A stretch of 64,000 nucleotides of DNA from Aricia agestis (Eukaryota > Arthropoda > Insecta > Lepidoptera > Lycaenidae): positions 2,611,501-2,675,500 of the forward strand of contig NC_056425.1 of assembly GCF_905147365.1 (NCBI RefSeq), written 5' to 3'. The notes below the pieces were generated by a model, which had not been told where the DNA came from, did no database searches, and saw only the letters and a program-made list of their open reading frames with translations. The first letter of the stretch is position 1. Each line of letters begins with the position of its first letter. Both the position numbers and the translations under genes were made by a program. Below are positions 42,559 to 54,283 of this stretch, piece after piece.

Positions 42559-43642
42559 TCTAAATCGGTTCAGCGTTTTAACATTTTTAAGTGTGATGAT
42601 GTATCATCCACATATACAAACGCTTTTTGCATTTATCAGTATAAATATAGATATAATGTAAGAAATACTCAAGTCTGTAAAGATATACAAAGATATAATT
42701 AATAATATAAAGATTATCATTCCGAAGTAACAACAATGATATCAATACGTTGAAGAGCTAATAAATAAGTAGCAGAAAACATGGACCTATTTATTATCAA
42801 TCTACGTGCAAAAATAACAAGCAAACGTAAGTTACAAGCTGAAGCGTTTTTCTTAAGGTGAATACCATTAATTTGATACATATTATGATAATGATAAACA
42901 AATTAGATTGAAGGAAAACTTTTATAATTGAGATTATGCATATTTAATTGGCTTTTTAGACAGTAATATAATAATAATTTATCGAATATTGACTTTGAAA
43001 TAGTATACTTTCAAGCAACATAATATTATTGGTAGGTAATTGATCCAACTCAATATTATAAGATCTCGTCTCGTGCACCGTGGTCTTGATACCAAACTTT
43101 GTCTGGAATTTCAGAACAATTCAGTCTGAAAGTTACTTGTATCTGATGTAACTAGCTTATTCAAATTGTGAGTGCCAAAACGACAAAATGCTTCGAGGAA
43201 CAATGGCACTATACTAAGTTTTTAACCAAAAACTTCCCCACACCGCTACAGCTCATACCTTATACCTAGTTAATAAATTTTATCTTGTACCACAGTTTTC
43301 CTTTTCATAAAATATTAAAGCCTTCCATCTCGTAGGGCAAATCATATGAGGCATAAGGGTGGCATAAGGGCGGCATGTTATTTTAAAATAAGCATTATTC
43401 GGCTTTATTAGGCGTACTCTAATCTCAGATTTCTTACGCTCCACGTACTTTTGTTTTAGATTAGAGTTTTCTTTGGATATTTAGATTCTCTTGAGATCTA
43501 ATTTAGAATTGTATTAAATGTTCTGAAATAATTTAATGTTACTTGTAACATGTTACTTTTGCCCAATTTTTTATAGAAGTTTATTTCTATTTATTACCAC
43601 CTTAGCTTATATAAATCATCTTTACTGCTTTACAAGCGCTAT
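42559..43642. other. unassigned AT-rich stretch
   Basis: No gene or repeat was recognised. Confidence 0.3.
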
Positions 43643-44092
43643 TCATTGGGTTTGAGGTGACGCCGCGTTAAAGTAAAAAACCGTGTTAGATATGTTTTAG
43701 ATTGCTTTTTTTCAATGAGAGGCCGGCCCGGCCTCTCATAGAAAACAATGGAACAGCAAAAAATGAAAAGGGCGTAAGCCACAAAATGGTTTTTGTCGCG
43801 TAATTTAAAAACCATAAATACATTTCATATAAGCTATGGGCAAATCAAAGTGTGTGCTTGAACCAATTTATGTACAAATATTGAAAGCTTAAATCATTCT
43901 TATCTGTTGGCAAAATAGGAATCCCTTTTTTTACAGAGGTCTTTTTGATTGATTATTCTGTGTTATATGTATAAAGTTGACCAATCGTGTTATGCTATGG
44001 GTAATTCAAAGACAAGGACATGGTGAATACTGACAACGAACTTTAATTTCTTAGCTTTAGTAATTGCTGTGAAAAATCGATATCGCTAAAAA
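43643..44092. repeat. R-F repeat, short copy
   Basis: It starts gaggtgacgccgcgttaaag, contains caaaatggtttttgtcgcg and gttggcaaaataggaatccc, and ends gaaaaatcgatatcgct. The same ends flank a longer copy at 50045-51855. A GC-rich hairpin (gagaggccggcccggcctctc) lies at ~43720. Confidence 0.65.
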
Positions 44093-45520
44093 ATTAACAA
44101 CTTTGTTGAACAGATAAACTCCTGTTAAATCTCAGATACTATAATATCCGATTAGGAGCTTTCAATTGATTTCCGTTGCTTTTGTTTACATTTACATAAA
44201 AATGAATAAAAATGAAAAAACGAATAGAAACTGGAATAGATTAACTAAAAACGAATGAATGATTACATAACTTCAGCTTAGTGAAGAGTTTTTTGGTAGA
44301 TGGAAGGAGCTTATAACAAAACTTTTAATCAATTAAAGATAAATATCTAGTAATTAAATCTCTCTGAGTGCGGTCGTAAGCTAGTGAACTCACTAACTCA
44401 GTGAATACGCCTGTGAGTCAAAAACTATACTTTTACGTTCTCTTCGATCCCAAGACAAAAACCGACCTTAAAAGTTACGTATCCTTTAAGAATAGCAAGT
44501 CAAGAATTTAGTATTCCTTAGGAATATAAAACTTTGGGCGGCCTTTTTTGTTTATGACATTGTAATATTATTACGGTCAAAAGTTAGACACAAGAGTTAC
44601 AGAGACTATTTTTTGAGATTTCTAGAAGTACAATATGTAGTAGGTACCGTACCTACTTTCGCTCTCTACTATCTCTACCGCGCGGCAAAAATTTAAGTAT
44701 GCCAGCTCTGCTATTTTATTTTCATCTCTGCCAACTGTTTTTTTTTTTTGCAATTTGACTAGGCACTCTGTAGTCTGTACATGTATTGTGCCTAATACAA
44801 TAATGAAAGCAATATTAACATACTATAATTGGATTTTTATTACCGTACCTATACAGGGGATAATAAAAAATTATCTCAACAACATGTCGCGAGGCGGAAA
44901 ATGGGAATTATGTATTCATGGCTGTTAAGAATTGAGGGCGGTGTCTGCTGTCATCAAAAACCAGGATTGCGCCCTAAATAACCTTTGTTTTATTTTATAA
45001 TGAAGATTCGTTCTCAAATCATACAGAAAGAGCTCTATGGCATCCATTACACGATCATGCAAGCGGCAGTCAATTCCGTCAATCATGAATTATGTTTGAA
45101 AGATGGTGACTGATGGAGTGACGAATGGTATTAGACGGTCACTCAATTCTCTTCAGCTTTATGTCATAGGCATAGGCATCCGTTACACAGTAGGTTTTGC
45201 TGCCAGTTTTACCACAGTGATGACTGTGATTGTTGAATAACCTACCGTGTAATGCAGTGACTGATGGTTGCATGAAATTGATTGACGAAAATCTGGATAT
45301 CTTGATTTTGGCTCGATCTGATAGTTGTGTGGCTCGTATGACGTATCATTTAACAAGGCTCACCAAGAGTCTGACTTCAGTGACATGGCTAAGTCTACCA
45401 TATATTTAAATGAGCTATTCTATATAAAATCTCCACAAGATTCGTGCATGACACAAAAGTAACCAATGTCCTTTTCCGTAAGTAACAAAGTCCATACTTT
45501 CGTACTTCCATACTAATATT
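44093..45520. other. unassigned stretch
   Basis: AT-rich DNA. No gene or repeat was recognised. Confidence 0.3.
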
Positions 45521-45524
45521 ATTA

Positions 45525-45836
45525 TTTTTTTATTTATTTATTTAATTCGGACATCTTGGCCTATATTATAAATACCTTATAGACTAACATACATACAATT
45601 ATACTAAAAACTAACACTAACACTAAAACACTAAACACGTATTGTCTGCGACGTGGGGCGCGACGTGTTCGGAAGTCGTCCTCGGAACCTCCTGTAGACG
45701 ACTCCAATCGGCCAAAGCTCCTCCTTCTCGAAGGTCGGTAGATGGTGCGTCGGGACTCTCACCACAAAGGAGCTAAAATTCACTTTGTGGCGGGACTCCA
45801 AGCGTTCGACCCTCAAGACGAAATGGGTCTTGCTTA
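45525..45836 (-). pseudogene. LINE-C 3' end with ORF C-terminal fragment
   Basis: The minus strand encodes SRHKVNFSSFVVRVPTHHL and FEKEELWPIGVVYRRFRGR, resembling the C-terminus of an insect LINE ORF1 (gag-like) protein. A noncoding end with ataggccaagatgtccga and a TAAA-type tail follows (plus-strand ttatttatttattta). A related end lies at 63876-64000. Confidence 0.55.
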
Positions 45837-45877
45837 TATTTTATTTTAATTTTATTATTAATTATTAAAGTAAACAT

Positions 45878-46217
45878 AAAATTGAGGATTCTGTGAAAAT
45901 TTCAACTGCCTGCCTGTTGTCATTATTGATATCGAGCAAAAAGGCCAAAAAAATCACGTTTGTTGTATGGGAGCCCCCCTTAAAAATTAATTGTATTTTG
46001 TTTTTAGTATTTGTTGTTATAGCTGCAATAGATGTACACAATCTGTGAAAATTTCAGAACTCTAGCTATTGCGGTTCTTGAGATACAGCCTGGAGACAGA
46101 CAGACAGACAGTCAGACAGACGGTCAGACAGATGGACAGACAGACGGACAGACAGACGGACAACGAAGTCTTAGTAATAGGGTCCCGTCTCTACCCTTTG
46201 GGTACGGAACCCTAAAA
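45878..46217 (+). repeat. R-D interspersed repeat, long copy
   Basis: attgaggattctgtgaaaat, gttgtatgggagcccccctt, ctgtgaaaatttcagaactc, a long (CAGA)n-like tract and ctttgggtacggaaccctaa. The ORF at 46032-46220 is repeat sequence. Confidence 0.75.
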
Positions 46218-46740
46218 TGACGTGAACTGTAGAAATAGGTCATCATGTTTTAAAGATTAGTATGAAACTCAAATTTTAAACAATTATCAAACTCGATTCA
46301 TTAATAAATAATTAATATTTATAAAGTGAAGCACAGTTCTTCATTTTATATAAAATTATACTGAACTGCTAACAAGATGGCTGACTTGACACGGTAGCCA
46401 TGTTTTCCTAACATTAATATGGGCATTTTTATCTCGTATAGAATATTAATCAGGAAGAGTAATTTTAAATTCTAATGGCGGGCGATCGGCTGTTTTAATT
46501 ATTCAACCGGCTTTTAGGATTTAGCCTACGCTGAGTTTCCGTGTCGAACTTAGATATTAAATGGTGGAACGTATGAAAATTATGTTAATCTCTAAAATAT
46601 AGAGATTTGAAATCCACTTAACGATAGTGAAGTGGTCATTTTAGAATTTGGAATATTATAATATCAATTTAGCACAAAGTTGCGCCGTAATTCAACAATA
46701 CTGTCCATAACATTTTAAACTTTCGCGTTGCATTATAATT

Positions 46741-47573
46741 AAAACTTTTTATTCGGGACTTAACGCGACCAGTCCCCTCGTGACCACGGCCGTTGCAACA
46801 CGGCCGAAACGTCGAGAAAAAGTATATACCTACTCATAGACCCGATTCGACCGAACTTGAAGTTACACGAGTATAACTATCATGAGAATAATTTTACTCC
46901 TTTAATTTACTCTAGGATATTATCGTTTGCATTTTACCAAGTTACTCAAAGAGTATGAAATAAAATGTCAATTATAGTTCACAATGACACCGACCGTGAC
47001 AGTTGACACCCTGTTGTGCAACTATTCTCAGTTTAATATTTACTCCACCAAAATAGCCCGTGTAAATATTTACTCCCGTGTAATTACCTCATTCTTAGAT
47101 AAGAAGTTGGAAAAACGCAAAACCAGCTTACTCTTAGATCAGGAAACAGTTATACTCGAGTAAAATTTTACTCCAGTTTGGTACACTGTATAACTATCAT
47201 GAGAATAATTTTACTCCTTTAATTTACTCTAGGATATTATCGTTTGCATTTTACCAAGTTACTCAAAGAGTATGAAATAAAATGTCAATTATAGTTCACA
47301 ATGACACCGACCGTGACAGTTGACACCCTGTTGTGCAACTATTCTCAGTTTAATATTTACTCCACCAAAAATAGCCCGTGTAAATATTTACTCCCGTGTA
47401 ATTACCTCATTCTTAGATAAGAAGTTGGAAAAACGCAAAACCAGCTTACTCTTAGATCAGGAAACAGTTATACTCGAGTAAAATTTTACTCCAGTTTGGT
47501 CGAATCCGACCTATAGTAGCAACGCGACTTATTCTGGTGAATAAGTCGCGTTAAGTCCCGATTAAAAAGTTTT
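46741..47573. mobile_element. TIR element with internal tandem duplication
   Basis: Inverted ends aaaactttttattcgggact (46741-46769) and the complement at 47545-47573 bound the element. Inner inverted sequences tcgaccgaact/agtttggtcga support the pairing. No ORF. Two near-identical ~317-bp direct repeats fill most of it. Confidence 0.7.
46871..47499. repeat. two-copy direct tandem repeat, 317-bp unit
   Basis: Unit 1 is 46871-47187 and unit 2 is 47188-47499, both starting gtataactatcatgagaata. By eye they differ by about one inserted A (ccaccaaaaatagcc against ccaccaaaatagcc) and the unit end. Confidence 0.9.
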
Positions 47574-47595
47574 GATTTATAATACTGTCCATATT

Positions 47596-47932
47596 TATAC
47601 GTGGGAGAGCCATGCTTCGGCACGAATGGGCCGGCTCGACCGGAGAAATACCACGTTCTCACAGAAAACCGGCTTGAAACAGCGCTTGCGCTGTGTTTCG
47701 CCGAGTGAGTGAGGTTACCGGAGGCCCAATCCCCTACCCTATTCCCTTCTCTTCCCTTCCCTACCTTCCCTTCCCTTCCCTACCCTCCCCTATTACCCTA
47801 TTCCCTCTAAAAAGGCCGGCAACGCATTTGCAGCTCTTCTAATGCTGCGAGTGTCCATGGGCGACGGATGTTGCTTTCCATCAGGTGACCCGTTTGCTCG
47901 TTTACCCCCTAATTTCATTAAAAAAAAAAATA
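47596..47932 (+). mobile_element. SINE-C, full-length
   Basis: tatacgtgggagagccatgc to gtttaccccctaatttcatt plus A11. It includes the ccggctcgaccggag box that is deleted in the 4949 copy and an expanded ccttccctaccttccc tract. Confidence 0.85.
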
Positions 47933-48088
47933 TTATAACGTTATTGTCATGAAACTTCTTTAGGTGTGTTGAGACTTGAGAGTGAAATTTTAAGGTCACA
48001 CCATAAAAGAGAACTTCATGAAAGAAAAGTTTAACTTCTGACATGAAGTAAAGAGTTACGCTCTTTACACACGCTGTTTTTATGTATG

Positions 48089-48275
48089 ACCAGCGGGGCT
48101 AAAATGTCGCTTTGGAGAGTCATATTATTATGAATCATAATATGATTCATTTTTTTAATCGCAAAATGGTCACTCTGCTTACAATTCATAATTAGAACTA
48201 ATTTGACATTCGTCAATATGACACTTTTGACATTTCATTTCCTGAATTGATTGAGTGAAATTGCTAAATGTGACG
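48089..48275. repeat. R-E interspersed repeat, copy 2
   Basis: It shares agcggggctaaaatgtcgc, aatcataatatgattcattt and attgctaaatgtga with 32527-32725. Confidence 0.65.
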
Positions 48276-48277
48276 CC

Positions 48278-48643
48278 CACAACCCCGTTGCACCAATATC
48301 CGTTTATCGTACATTTTTCAAAAGTATCTTACATCGCTCGGTCCGAAGTTTTTTTTTTATGAAATAAGGGGCAAACGAGCAAACGGGTCACCTGATGGAA
48401 AGTACGGTAAGATAATACGGGAGGGAAGGGAAGGGAAGTGAATAGTCCGGTCCGGTCGAGCCAGCCCATTCGTGCCGAAGCATGGCTCTCCCACGTATAA
48501 TCTGCCTTTACGGCCACCACGCATCTTTTTCCGGGACTCAAAGTATCTCCATAACAAATTTTAGTAAAATCGGTTCAGCCGTTTCGGAGTAAGAGGTTAC
48601 AGACAGACAGACACACTTTCGCATTTATAATATTACGAGCTTT
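48278..48643 (-). mobile_element. HEL-1 Helitron-like element split by SINE-C
   Basis: The 3' part cccacaaccccgttgcacca ends at ~48350. The 5' part tccgggactcaaagtatctc to tttcgcatttataatatta resumes at ~48527. Between them is a SINE-C with an internal deletion. Confidence 0.75.
48351..48505 (-). mobile_element. SINE-C with internal deletion, inside HEL-1
   Basis: ttttttttatgaaataagg (3' tail) to gaagcatggctctcccacgt (5' end), lacking the ~130-bp middle. Confidence 0.75.
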
Positions 48644-48870
48644 TGCCCGCGGCTTCGCTCGCGTTAAGAAGTTTTATTATATACAAACTTTCATCCCCTA
48701 TTTGAACCCCTTGGGGTTGGAATTTATCAAAATCCTTTCTTAGCGGATGCCTACGTCATAACATCTACCTGCATGCCAAATTTCAGCCCGATCCGTCCAG
48801 TGGTTTGGGCTGTGCGTTGATAGATCACTATGTCAATCAGTCAGTCACCTTTGAGTTTTATATATATAGA
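48644..48870 (-). repeat. R-G repeat, Helitron-like end
   Basis: cgagcttttgcccgcggctt and cgctcgcgtt at the left, atgccaaatttcagcccgat in the middle and ttttatatatatagatta at the right. The left end carries a hairpin-capable cgagc...gctcg. No CTAG is visible, so class is uncertain. Confidence 0.5.
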
Positions 48871-48930
48871 TTATTAGTATGAATAAGTAGGTAATTATAG
48901 ATTTTTTCGAGATAAAATTATCTAAACTAG

Positions 48931-49130
48931 TACAAGATGAGGCCCGCAACTCCGTTGCGCCAAAACTCGTTTATCGCGCGGGAACCGTACATTTTTCCGG
49001 GATAAAAAGTATCCTATGTCTTTTCCTGGGACTCAAGATATTATCTCCATGCCAAATTTCAGCAGTCGTTTGGACGTGAATAGGTAACAGACAGACAGAC
49101 ACACTTTCGCATTTATAATATTAGTATGGA
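48931..49130 (-). mobile_element. HEL-1 Helitron-like element, near full-length
   Basis: agatgaggcccgcaactccg, ggaaccgtacatttttccgg, gtaacagacagacagaca and tttataatattagtatgga. The CTAG has drifted to acaag. Confidence 0.8.
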
Positions 49131-50044
49131 AGTATGGATGTTCATTCCCTGGGCTGACATATGGTTCAAGGGTCAAAGTTTCCGTTTTTATATCCAAAGG
49201 TATAAAAACGGAAACTTTTTCGTAATGATGCTATTAGTTTGGATATAATATGTATCTCGAAATAATAGAGATTTGAAATTATATTCACTTAATAATAGAG
49301 ATATTGAAGTGGTCATATTAGAATTTGGAATATCAATTTTGTACAGAGCTATCAATTTTGTGCATTGTCCAATAATTGATTGTTATTTGTTATTGCTTAA
49401 TTTGAAATTTTGGTTATACTTTGACAACTATTAGCAGCGCTACTAAATGAACAAGTATAATCTATATATTAATACGTGAGCCAAAAACTTTGTATCCCTT
49501 TTGACGAAAAATGGGGAAACGCAGGTGGATGAAATTTTGCACAGTCATAGTTTGTATGCTGAAGGAGTGCATCGAGCTAATATTATTTTGAAATTATGCT
49601 TTCATCATACATTTTTTTAACAAATAAAACATTACACACACTACAATACACACACTAGGAAAAATTACAGATTATTGAGTGACAAGCCTATACACACGAA
49701 TTATACTCTTTTATTTATGGTTGAAGTCTTTTGACAACAAGATGACAAATTGAAAATGGATTATAGTTTTTTTTTTATTGAATCTTAGATACTATTAGAC
49801 AATGCTTACACGGCCAGTCTGAGATCAGCTGAGTCCCAGAGACAAGAGTTGAAAAAAATATGATAATGCCAATACTTTTTTTACAAAATATAGGTAGTAG
49901 TCCAATGTCGTTGAAACTAAGGTCGAATTTCGACCATTGGGCGATCTCTAGTAAGTATTCATTATTATTTCAAGTATATTACCAATTTTATAAACCTTTC
50001 CTAATTATTTAAACTATAGTAAAGTATAGACTCAAAGTATCTCA
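49131..50044. other. unassigned stretch
   Basis: Contains a repeat-like phrase (ccttttgacgaaaaatgggg, gcaggtggatgaaattttgc) and AT-rich DNA. No gene was recognised. Confidence 0.3.
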
Positions 50045-50393
50045 TTAAGGTGACGCCGCGTTAAAGCAAAAAATGGAAATTGCGTAGGGGGAAGTCCCTT
50101 AACGCCGGACGGCACCGGCGATAATTTAAAACGCGGTGGCTTGAAAGACGTGTGAGAAGGGTGCGGGGGATGGTTTCAACGCCGGACCTCATAAGGCAGC
50201 AGACCACTGGCCCGCGAGCGTAAACTAGAGAGGGTTTTGTTTGTGTTGGCCGGAAAACGATGCACCGCATAAGATTCAGGTAACTATTAAGCTTTTGGTT
50301 TTTTTATGTATACTACTATGTTACGTTCTCTTATACACAAAACATGACATCATATTCCATGTAATCTAAAAAAATATCAACTTTAAATAAATA

Positions 50394-50660
50394 ATAAATA
50401 ATATCTATGGACGCTTCACACCACGTCAGTCTGGCCCCGTGCTAAATACCTAAAGGACTTGTGTTACAGGTACCAGACAACGGAAATATATTTAATACTT
50501 TTATACTATACATATATTTAAGATTTTTATTATATCATACACATATTTAATACACATCCAGACCCGGGAACATTGAAAACTTGTTCCGTCGGCGGGATTC
50601 GAACCCGCGACCCCCGGCTTGAGCTACCAACGCGCTCACCACTGAGCCACAGAGGTCGTC
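50394..50660 (-). mobile_element. SINE-A, full-length
   Basis: aatatctatggacgcttcac to ccactgagccacagaggtcg, with B-box complement gggattcgaacccgcg. It sits inside the R-F composite. Confidence 0.88.
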
Positions 50661-50938
50661 GAACTTTAATAGTAGTATTTGTATGAATTGCATTAATTTT
50701 TGACGTTCTCGTCCCCTAGTACCGGACAAGGGCATTTCCCCCAGTACCGGACACGAACATGCTCCTTAGGTATTTTATTTTAATTGATATTTTTAACCTA
50801 AAATAATTTTATTTTACAGAAAATACTGTCGGAAACAAAAAAAATTGAGACTGTGAAAAAGAAAGGACAGTGAGAAACAAAGAACTTACAAGAAGCGATC
50901 GATAACGTGTTATCAAAAAATGAGTTTAGAGAGAATGA

Positions 50939-51043
50939 GATTGGATACAGTGGTCCAACTGTCATGGGTGGGCTCACGAAGAGTGTGCAGACATTCCTGA
51001 ATGCGCAGGTTGCTATATCTGCGATAGGTGTTTGATTCGCTGA
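50939..51043 (+). pseudogene. transposase C-terminal zinc-finger fragment (pogo/Tigger-like)
   Basis: The frame reads DWIQWSNCHGWAHEECADIP and ends CYICDRCLIR before TGA. The DWIQ-x-x-x-C-x-x-W-x-H-E-x-C pattern followed by a C-x-x-C pair is typical of the C-terminal finger of insect pogo/Tigger-type transposases. The first expected Cys is Trp. No catalytic DDE region was found, so this is a remnant. Confidence 0.5.
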
Positions 51044-51337
51044 TTATGTCCGGCGCTACGGTACTTTCAGAAACTGATTTATTTTTCACCAAAGTTCAAT
51101 TTAAGTTTCTAATTATGTTTCAGCAAAAATTGCTGTTTTGTTAGTTTCTATTGATTGTATACTCTGTTACTATCGAGATCTCATTAATAAAAGTTATTTT
51201 TTTATTTTATTTTCTATAGTGAACTATTTCCTAAAATCCTTAAGTGTCCGCCACTGGGGGACCTCCCCCTAAGCGACAAAATGGTTTTTGTCGCGTAATT
51301 TAAAAACCATAAATATATTAATTCATATGTAATATAT

Positions 51338-51640
51338 TTTTTTTAATGAAATAAGAGGCAAACGAGCAAACGGGTCACCTGATGGAAAGCAACTTCCGTC
51401 ACCCATGGACACTCACAGCATCAGAAGAGCTGCAAGTGCGTTGCCGGCCTTTTAAAAGGGAATAGGGTAATAGGGGAGGGTAGGGAAGGGAATAGGGTAG
51501 GGCATTGGGCCTCCGGTAAACGCACTCACTCGGCGAAACACAGCGCAAGTGCTGTTACACGCCGATTTTCTGTGAGAACATGGTATTTCTCCGGTCGAAC
51601 CGGCCCATTCATGCCGAAGCATGGCTCTCCTACGTATAAT
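51338..51640 (-). mobile_element. SINE-C inside R-F
   Basis: tttttttaatgaaataagag (3' tail) to gaagcatggctctcctacgt (5' end), essentially full-length. Confidence 0.85.
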
Positions 51641-52157
51641 GTACTGGAAGCTTAAATCACTCTCCTCTGGTTGGCAAAATAGGAATCCCTTTTTTACAGA
51701 GGTATTTTTGATTGATTATTCTGTGTTATAAAAGTTGACCAATCGTGTTATGCTATGGGTAATTCAAAGACAAAGACATGATGAATACTGACAATGAACT
51801 TTAATTTCTTAGCTTTAGTAATTGCTGAGAAAAATCGATATCGCTACAGCCAAATTATCGAGGCGTCGCCCAAATACAGTTCATAGGCGTAGGCGTGAAG
51901 AGGTAACAAACTAACGTTTGTTATAATATTATATTATCGTTTGCCCGCAACTTCATTGCTTTTTTTTTAGTTCCCTGAATTATTTGAACGCCTGAACCGT
52001 TCACTTTTCCTTAACAAAACTCCTTTTCCCGAACTCAAAGTTGCATTTCCTAGGCATTTCCAAAAAAAAAATACTTTACTTGTTAAGCCTGCACTTCTGA
52101 TCCCTTGAAAGTGACACCTTGATGAGTGGCAGTCTTCCGCAGTGCGTTTTTCGCGTA

Positions 52158-52355
52158 ACTTTTTGCCACGCACAGTAAAACTCTGGAACGAACTGTCGCC
52201 AACAGCATTTCCAGACTAAAACCACTTGCACACTTTCAAGACGAGGGCCTATTCCCTCTTAAAAGCCCGGCAACGCAACTGTATCTCGTTGTTGCGAGTG
52301 TCCATGATGGTAGTTGCTTTCCATCAGGTAAGCCGTTTGCTCGTTTACCCCTTAG
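52158..52355 (+). pseudogene. LINE-B reverse transcriptase 3' end fragment
   Basis: The frame gives LWNELSPTAFPD, a stop, then HTFKTRAYSLLKARQRNC. This is the LINE-B RT C-terminus, followed by the shared tail (gcgagtgtccatga, tttccatcaggtaagcc). Confidence 0.7.
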
Positions 52356-52369
52356 GGAGATCGCAGATG

Positions 52370-52520
52370 GCACACTTTTTGTGTGATCGAGTCTGCGGCG
52401 CACATACAATCTGCATGGCCGCGCTATGCCGACTGTATGTGCGCCGCAGACTGCCTTAATTTTATAAAAAAGTGTGTTTATTACCATGAAGACTCACAGA
52501 CAGGCAGAGTCTTCATGGTG
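52370..52520. repeat. palindromes around CGCACATACA
   Basis: agtctgcggcgcacatacaa (52389) pairs with ttgtatgtgcgccgcagact-type sequence ending at ~52453. A second small hairpin is gaagactcacag/agagtcttc (~52479-52516). Confidence 0.6.
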
Positions 52521-52544
52521 ACAAACAGACACACTTTCAAAACA

Positions 52545-52772
52545 TTAACAATACATACTTAATAACATAAATGCGAATTGTGTTTGTCGGTCTGTCGGTC
52601 TGTCTGTCTTTTACCACTTCACGCCCAAACCGCTGAACCGATTTTGCTGAAATTTGGCATGGAGATACTTTAAGTCCCGGGAAAGGACATATGATACTTT
52701 TTGTCCCGGAAAAATGTACGGTTCCCGCGTCATAAACGAGTTTTGGCGCAACGGTCGAGTTTCGGGCGTCAT
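52545..52772 (+). mobile_element. HEL-1 Helitron-like element, near full-length
   Basis: taataacataaatgcgaatt, accgattttgctgaaatttg, cccgggaaaggacatatg, then ttggcgcaacggtcgagttt and gggcgtcatcat. The terminal CTAG is mutated. Confidence 0.8.
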
Positions 52773-52919
52773 CATTGTATATTGTCATTGTTAAATAAAC
52801 AATATTAGTACGGAATGACTTTGTCCGGAGCCCCTTTATTAGCAACCTCCGTTTTGTTTGGGTTCACGCCCTACGCCTTGGGACAGCCAGTAATTACTAA
52901 ACTAATCGATACAATGTAA

Positions 52920-53100
52920 TGATGTCATGTCAGTGTGACGTCACTGTCTTAGCCAGCCAATTAAATGCCTAGGCCGTTCATGGCGAGCACAAAATTTGTG
53001 GTTTCTATGAAGCCATGACTCATGTCATGGAGTGTGACGTCACTATCTTAGCCAGCCAATTAGATGCCTGGACCGTTCGAGAAACCACAAAATTTGTGTG
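52920..53100. repeat. imperfect direct repeat, ~90-bp unit
   Basis: gtgtgacgtcact, cttagccagccaatta, gatgcctggaccgttc and cacaaaatttgtg occur in order twice (starts ~52930 and ~53030). The second unit carries the last motif in the other orientation. Confidence 0.65.
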
Positions 53101-53182
53101 TGAACAATTACTGTTGTTGCCAATGCCTCTGGAAACGCACAAGATTCCACTGTAGTGCACTTAGAGAATAGAAAACTAAAAT

Positions 53183-53652
53183 AATCGGCCAAGTGCGAGT
53201 CAAAGTCGCGCGCGACGTACCATTATAGAGCAAAATTTCGCCAAAATTGTGTTTTTTATATGGGAGCCCCCCTTAATTTTTTATTTTATTTTAATATTAT
53301 TACTTATTAAATATCATATTACACAATATAATAAATAAGTACTTTGAGAAAAATTCAAGTACCTACCTGTTGCCATTATTGATATAGAGCAAAAAAGGGC
53401 CAAAAAAATAAGTTTGTTGTATGGGAGCCCCCTTAAATATTAATTTTATTTTGTTTTTAGTATTTGTTCTTATAGCGGCAACAGATACACATAATCTGTG
53501 AAAATTTCAAACTTCTAGCTATTACCATTATTGAGATACAGCCTGGAGACATACAGACAGACAGTCTGACGGACAGACGAACAGACGGACAGATGGACAG
53601 ACAACGAAGTCTTAGTAATAGGGTTCCGTTTTGGTACGGAACCCTAAAAAGC
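53183..53652 (+). repeat. R-D interspersed repeat, longest copy
   Basis: It starts ataatcggccaagtgcgagt, has two atgggagccccccttaa blocks, aatctgtgaaaatttcaaac and a (CAGA)n-like tract, and ends ttggtacggaaccctaaaaa. Confidence 0.8.
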
Positions 53653-54212
53653 AATATTAGATACATAATAAGTATTATCTTTGAATTTTTGATGCCGAAA
53701 TGACATTGCGGCCAATATGATATTCTACATATTATACAGATATGTTACGTCCATACTATTTTCCGGCTTAAATCTCTTCCGAACAATTTTTCAAATTCAA
53801 AATTGCAAACATTGACTTTGACAGATAAGTGAAACAAAAGATATGAAAAACCATTTACATAAAAGAGACAGTTTTATTTTTAAACTTCAAATCGTATCGC
53901 TGTCTCTTTCTTCGCCTGAGCTATGACGAAATTTTTTTCCAGATTGTTAAAAAAATAATTGAAAATGTAAATATTCGAGGTATTTATTACAATCAAGACA
54001 TGTGGTAAGAGATTCCATGTGTTTTGTTTACTTTCGAGTCATAATTGGTAAATTTTCACGACGTCATTTTCAATTAATTTAGGTAAGACAAGACGCGGCA
54101 CGTTCGTGACTGCGCTCGATGCAGACTAAACAACAGACGGCCCAAATGGGCCGTATTTGAATCTTCACAACGCGCGTGGTAGTAACATATCTGCTTTGAG
54201 TATTTCATCATT
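53653..54212. other. unassigned stretch
   Basis: No gene was recognised. Its first ~50 bp (caatattagatacataata) recur at 54230. Confidence 0.3.
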
Positions 54213-54283
54213 GTACGGAACCCTAAAAAAACAATATTAGATACATAATAAGTATTATCTTTAAATTTTTGATGCCGAATTGA
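54213..54283 (+). repeat. ~70-bp direct repeat of 53633-53700
   Basis: tacggaaccctaaaaa and caatattagatacataataa, then gtattatctttaaattt and gatgccgaa, match 53636-53700. This spans the end of R-D and its unique flank. Confidence 0.8.

Larger units (their letters stand above)
50045..51855. repeat. R-F repeat, long composite copy
   Basis: The same outer sequences as 43643-44092 (ggtgacgccgcgttaaagc left; gaaaaatcgatatcgct right). They enclose GC-richer DNA, a SINE-A, a transposase-like fragment and a SINE-C. The composite nature makes the original element hard to define. Confidence 0.5.

Noticed and set aside
46088..46160. CAGA/GACGGACA repeats as a CRISPR-like array
   Set aside because: It is simple-sequence DNA inside the R-D repeat without unique spacers.
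52226..52459. 77-codon ORF
   Set aside because: It reads LINE-B reverse transcriptase C-terminus into the shared 3' tail and then a palindrome.
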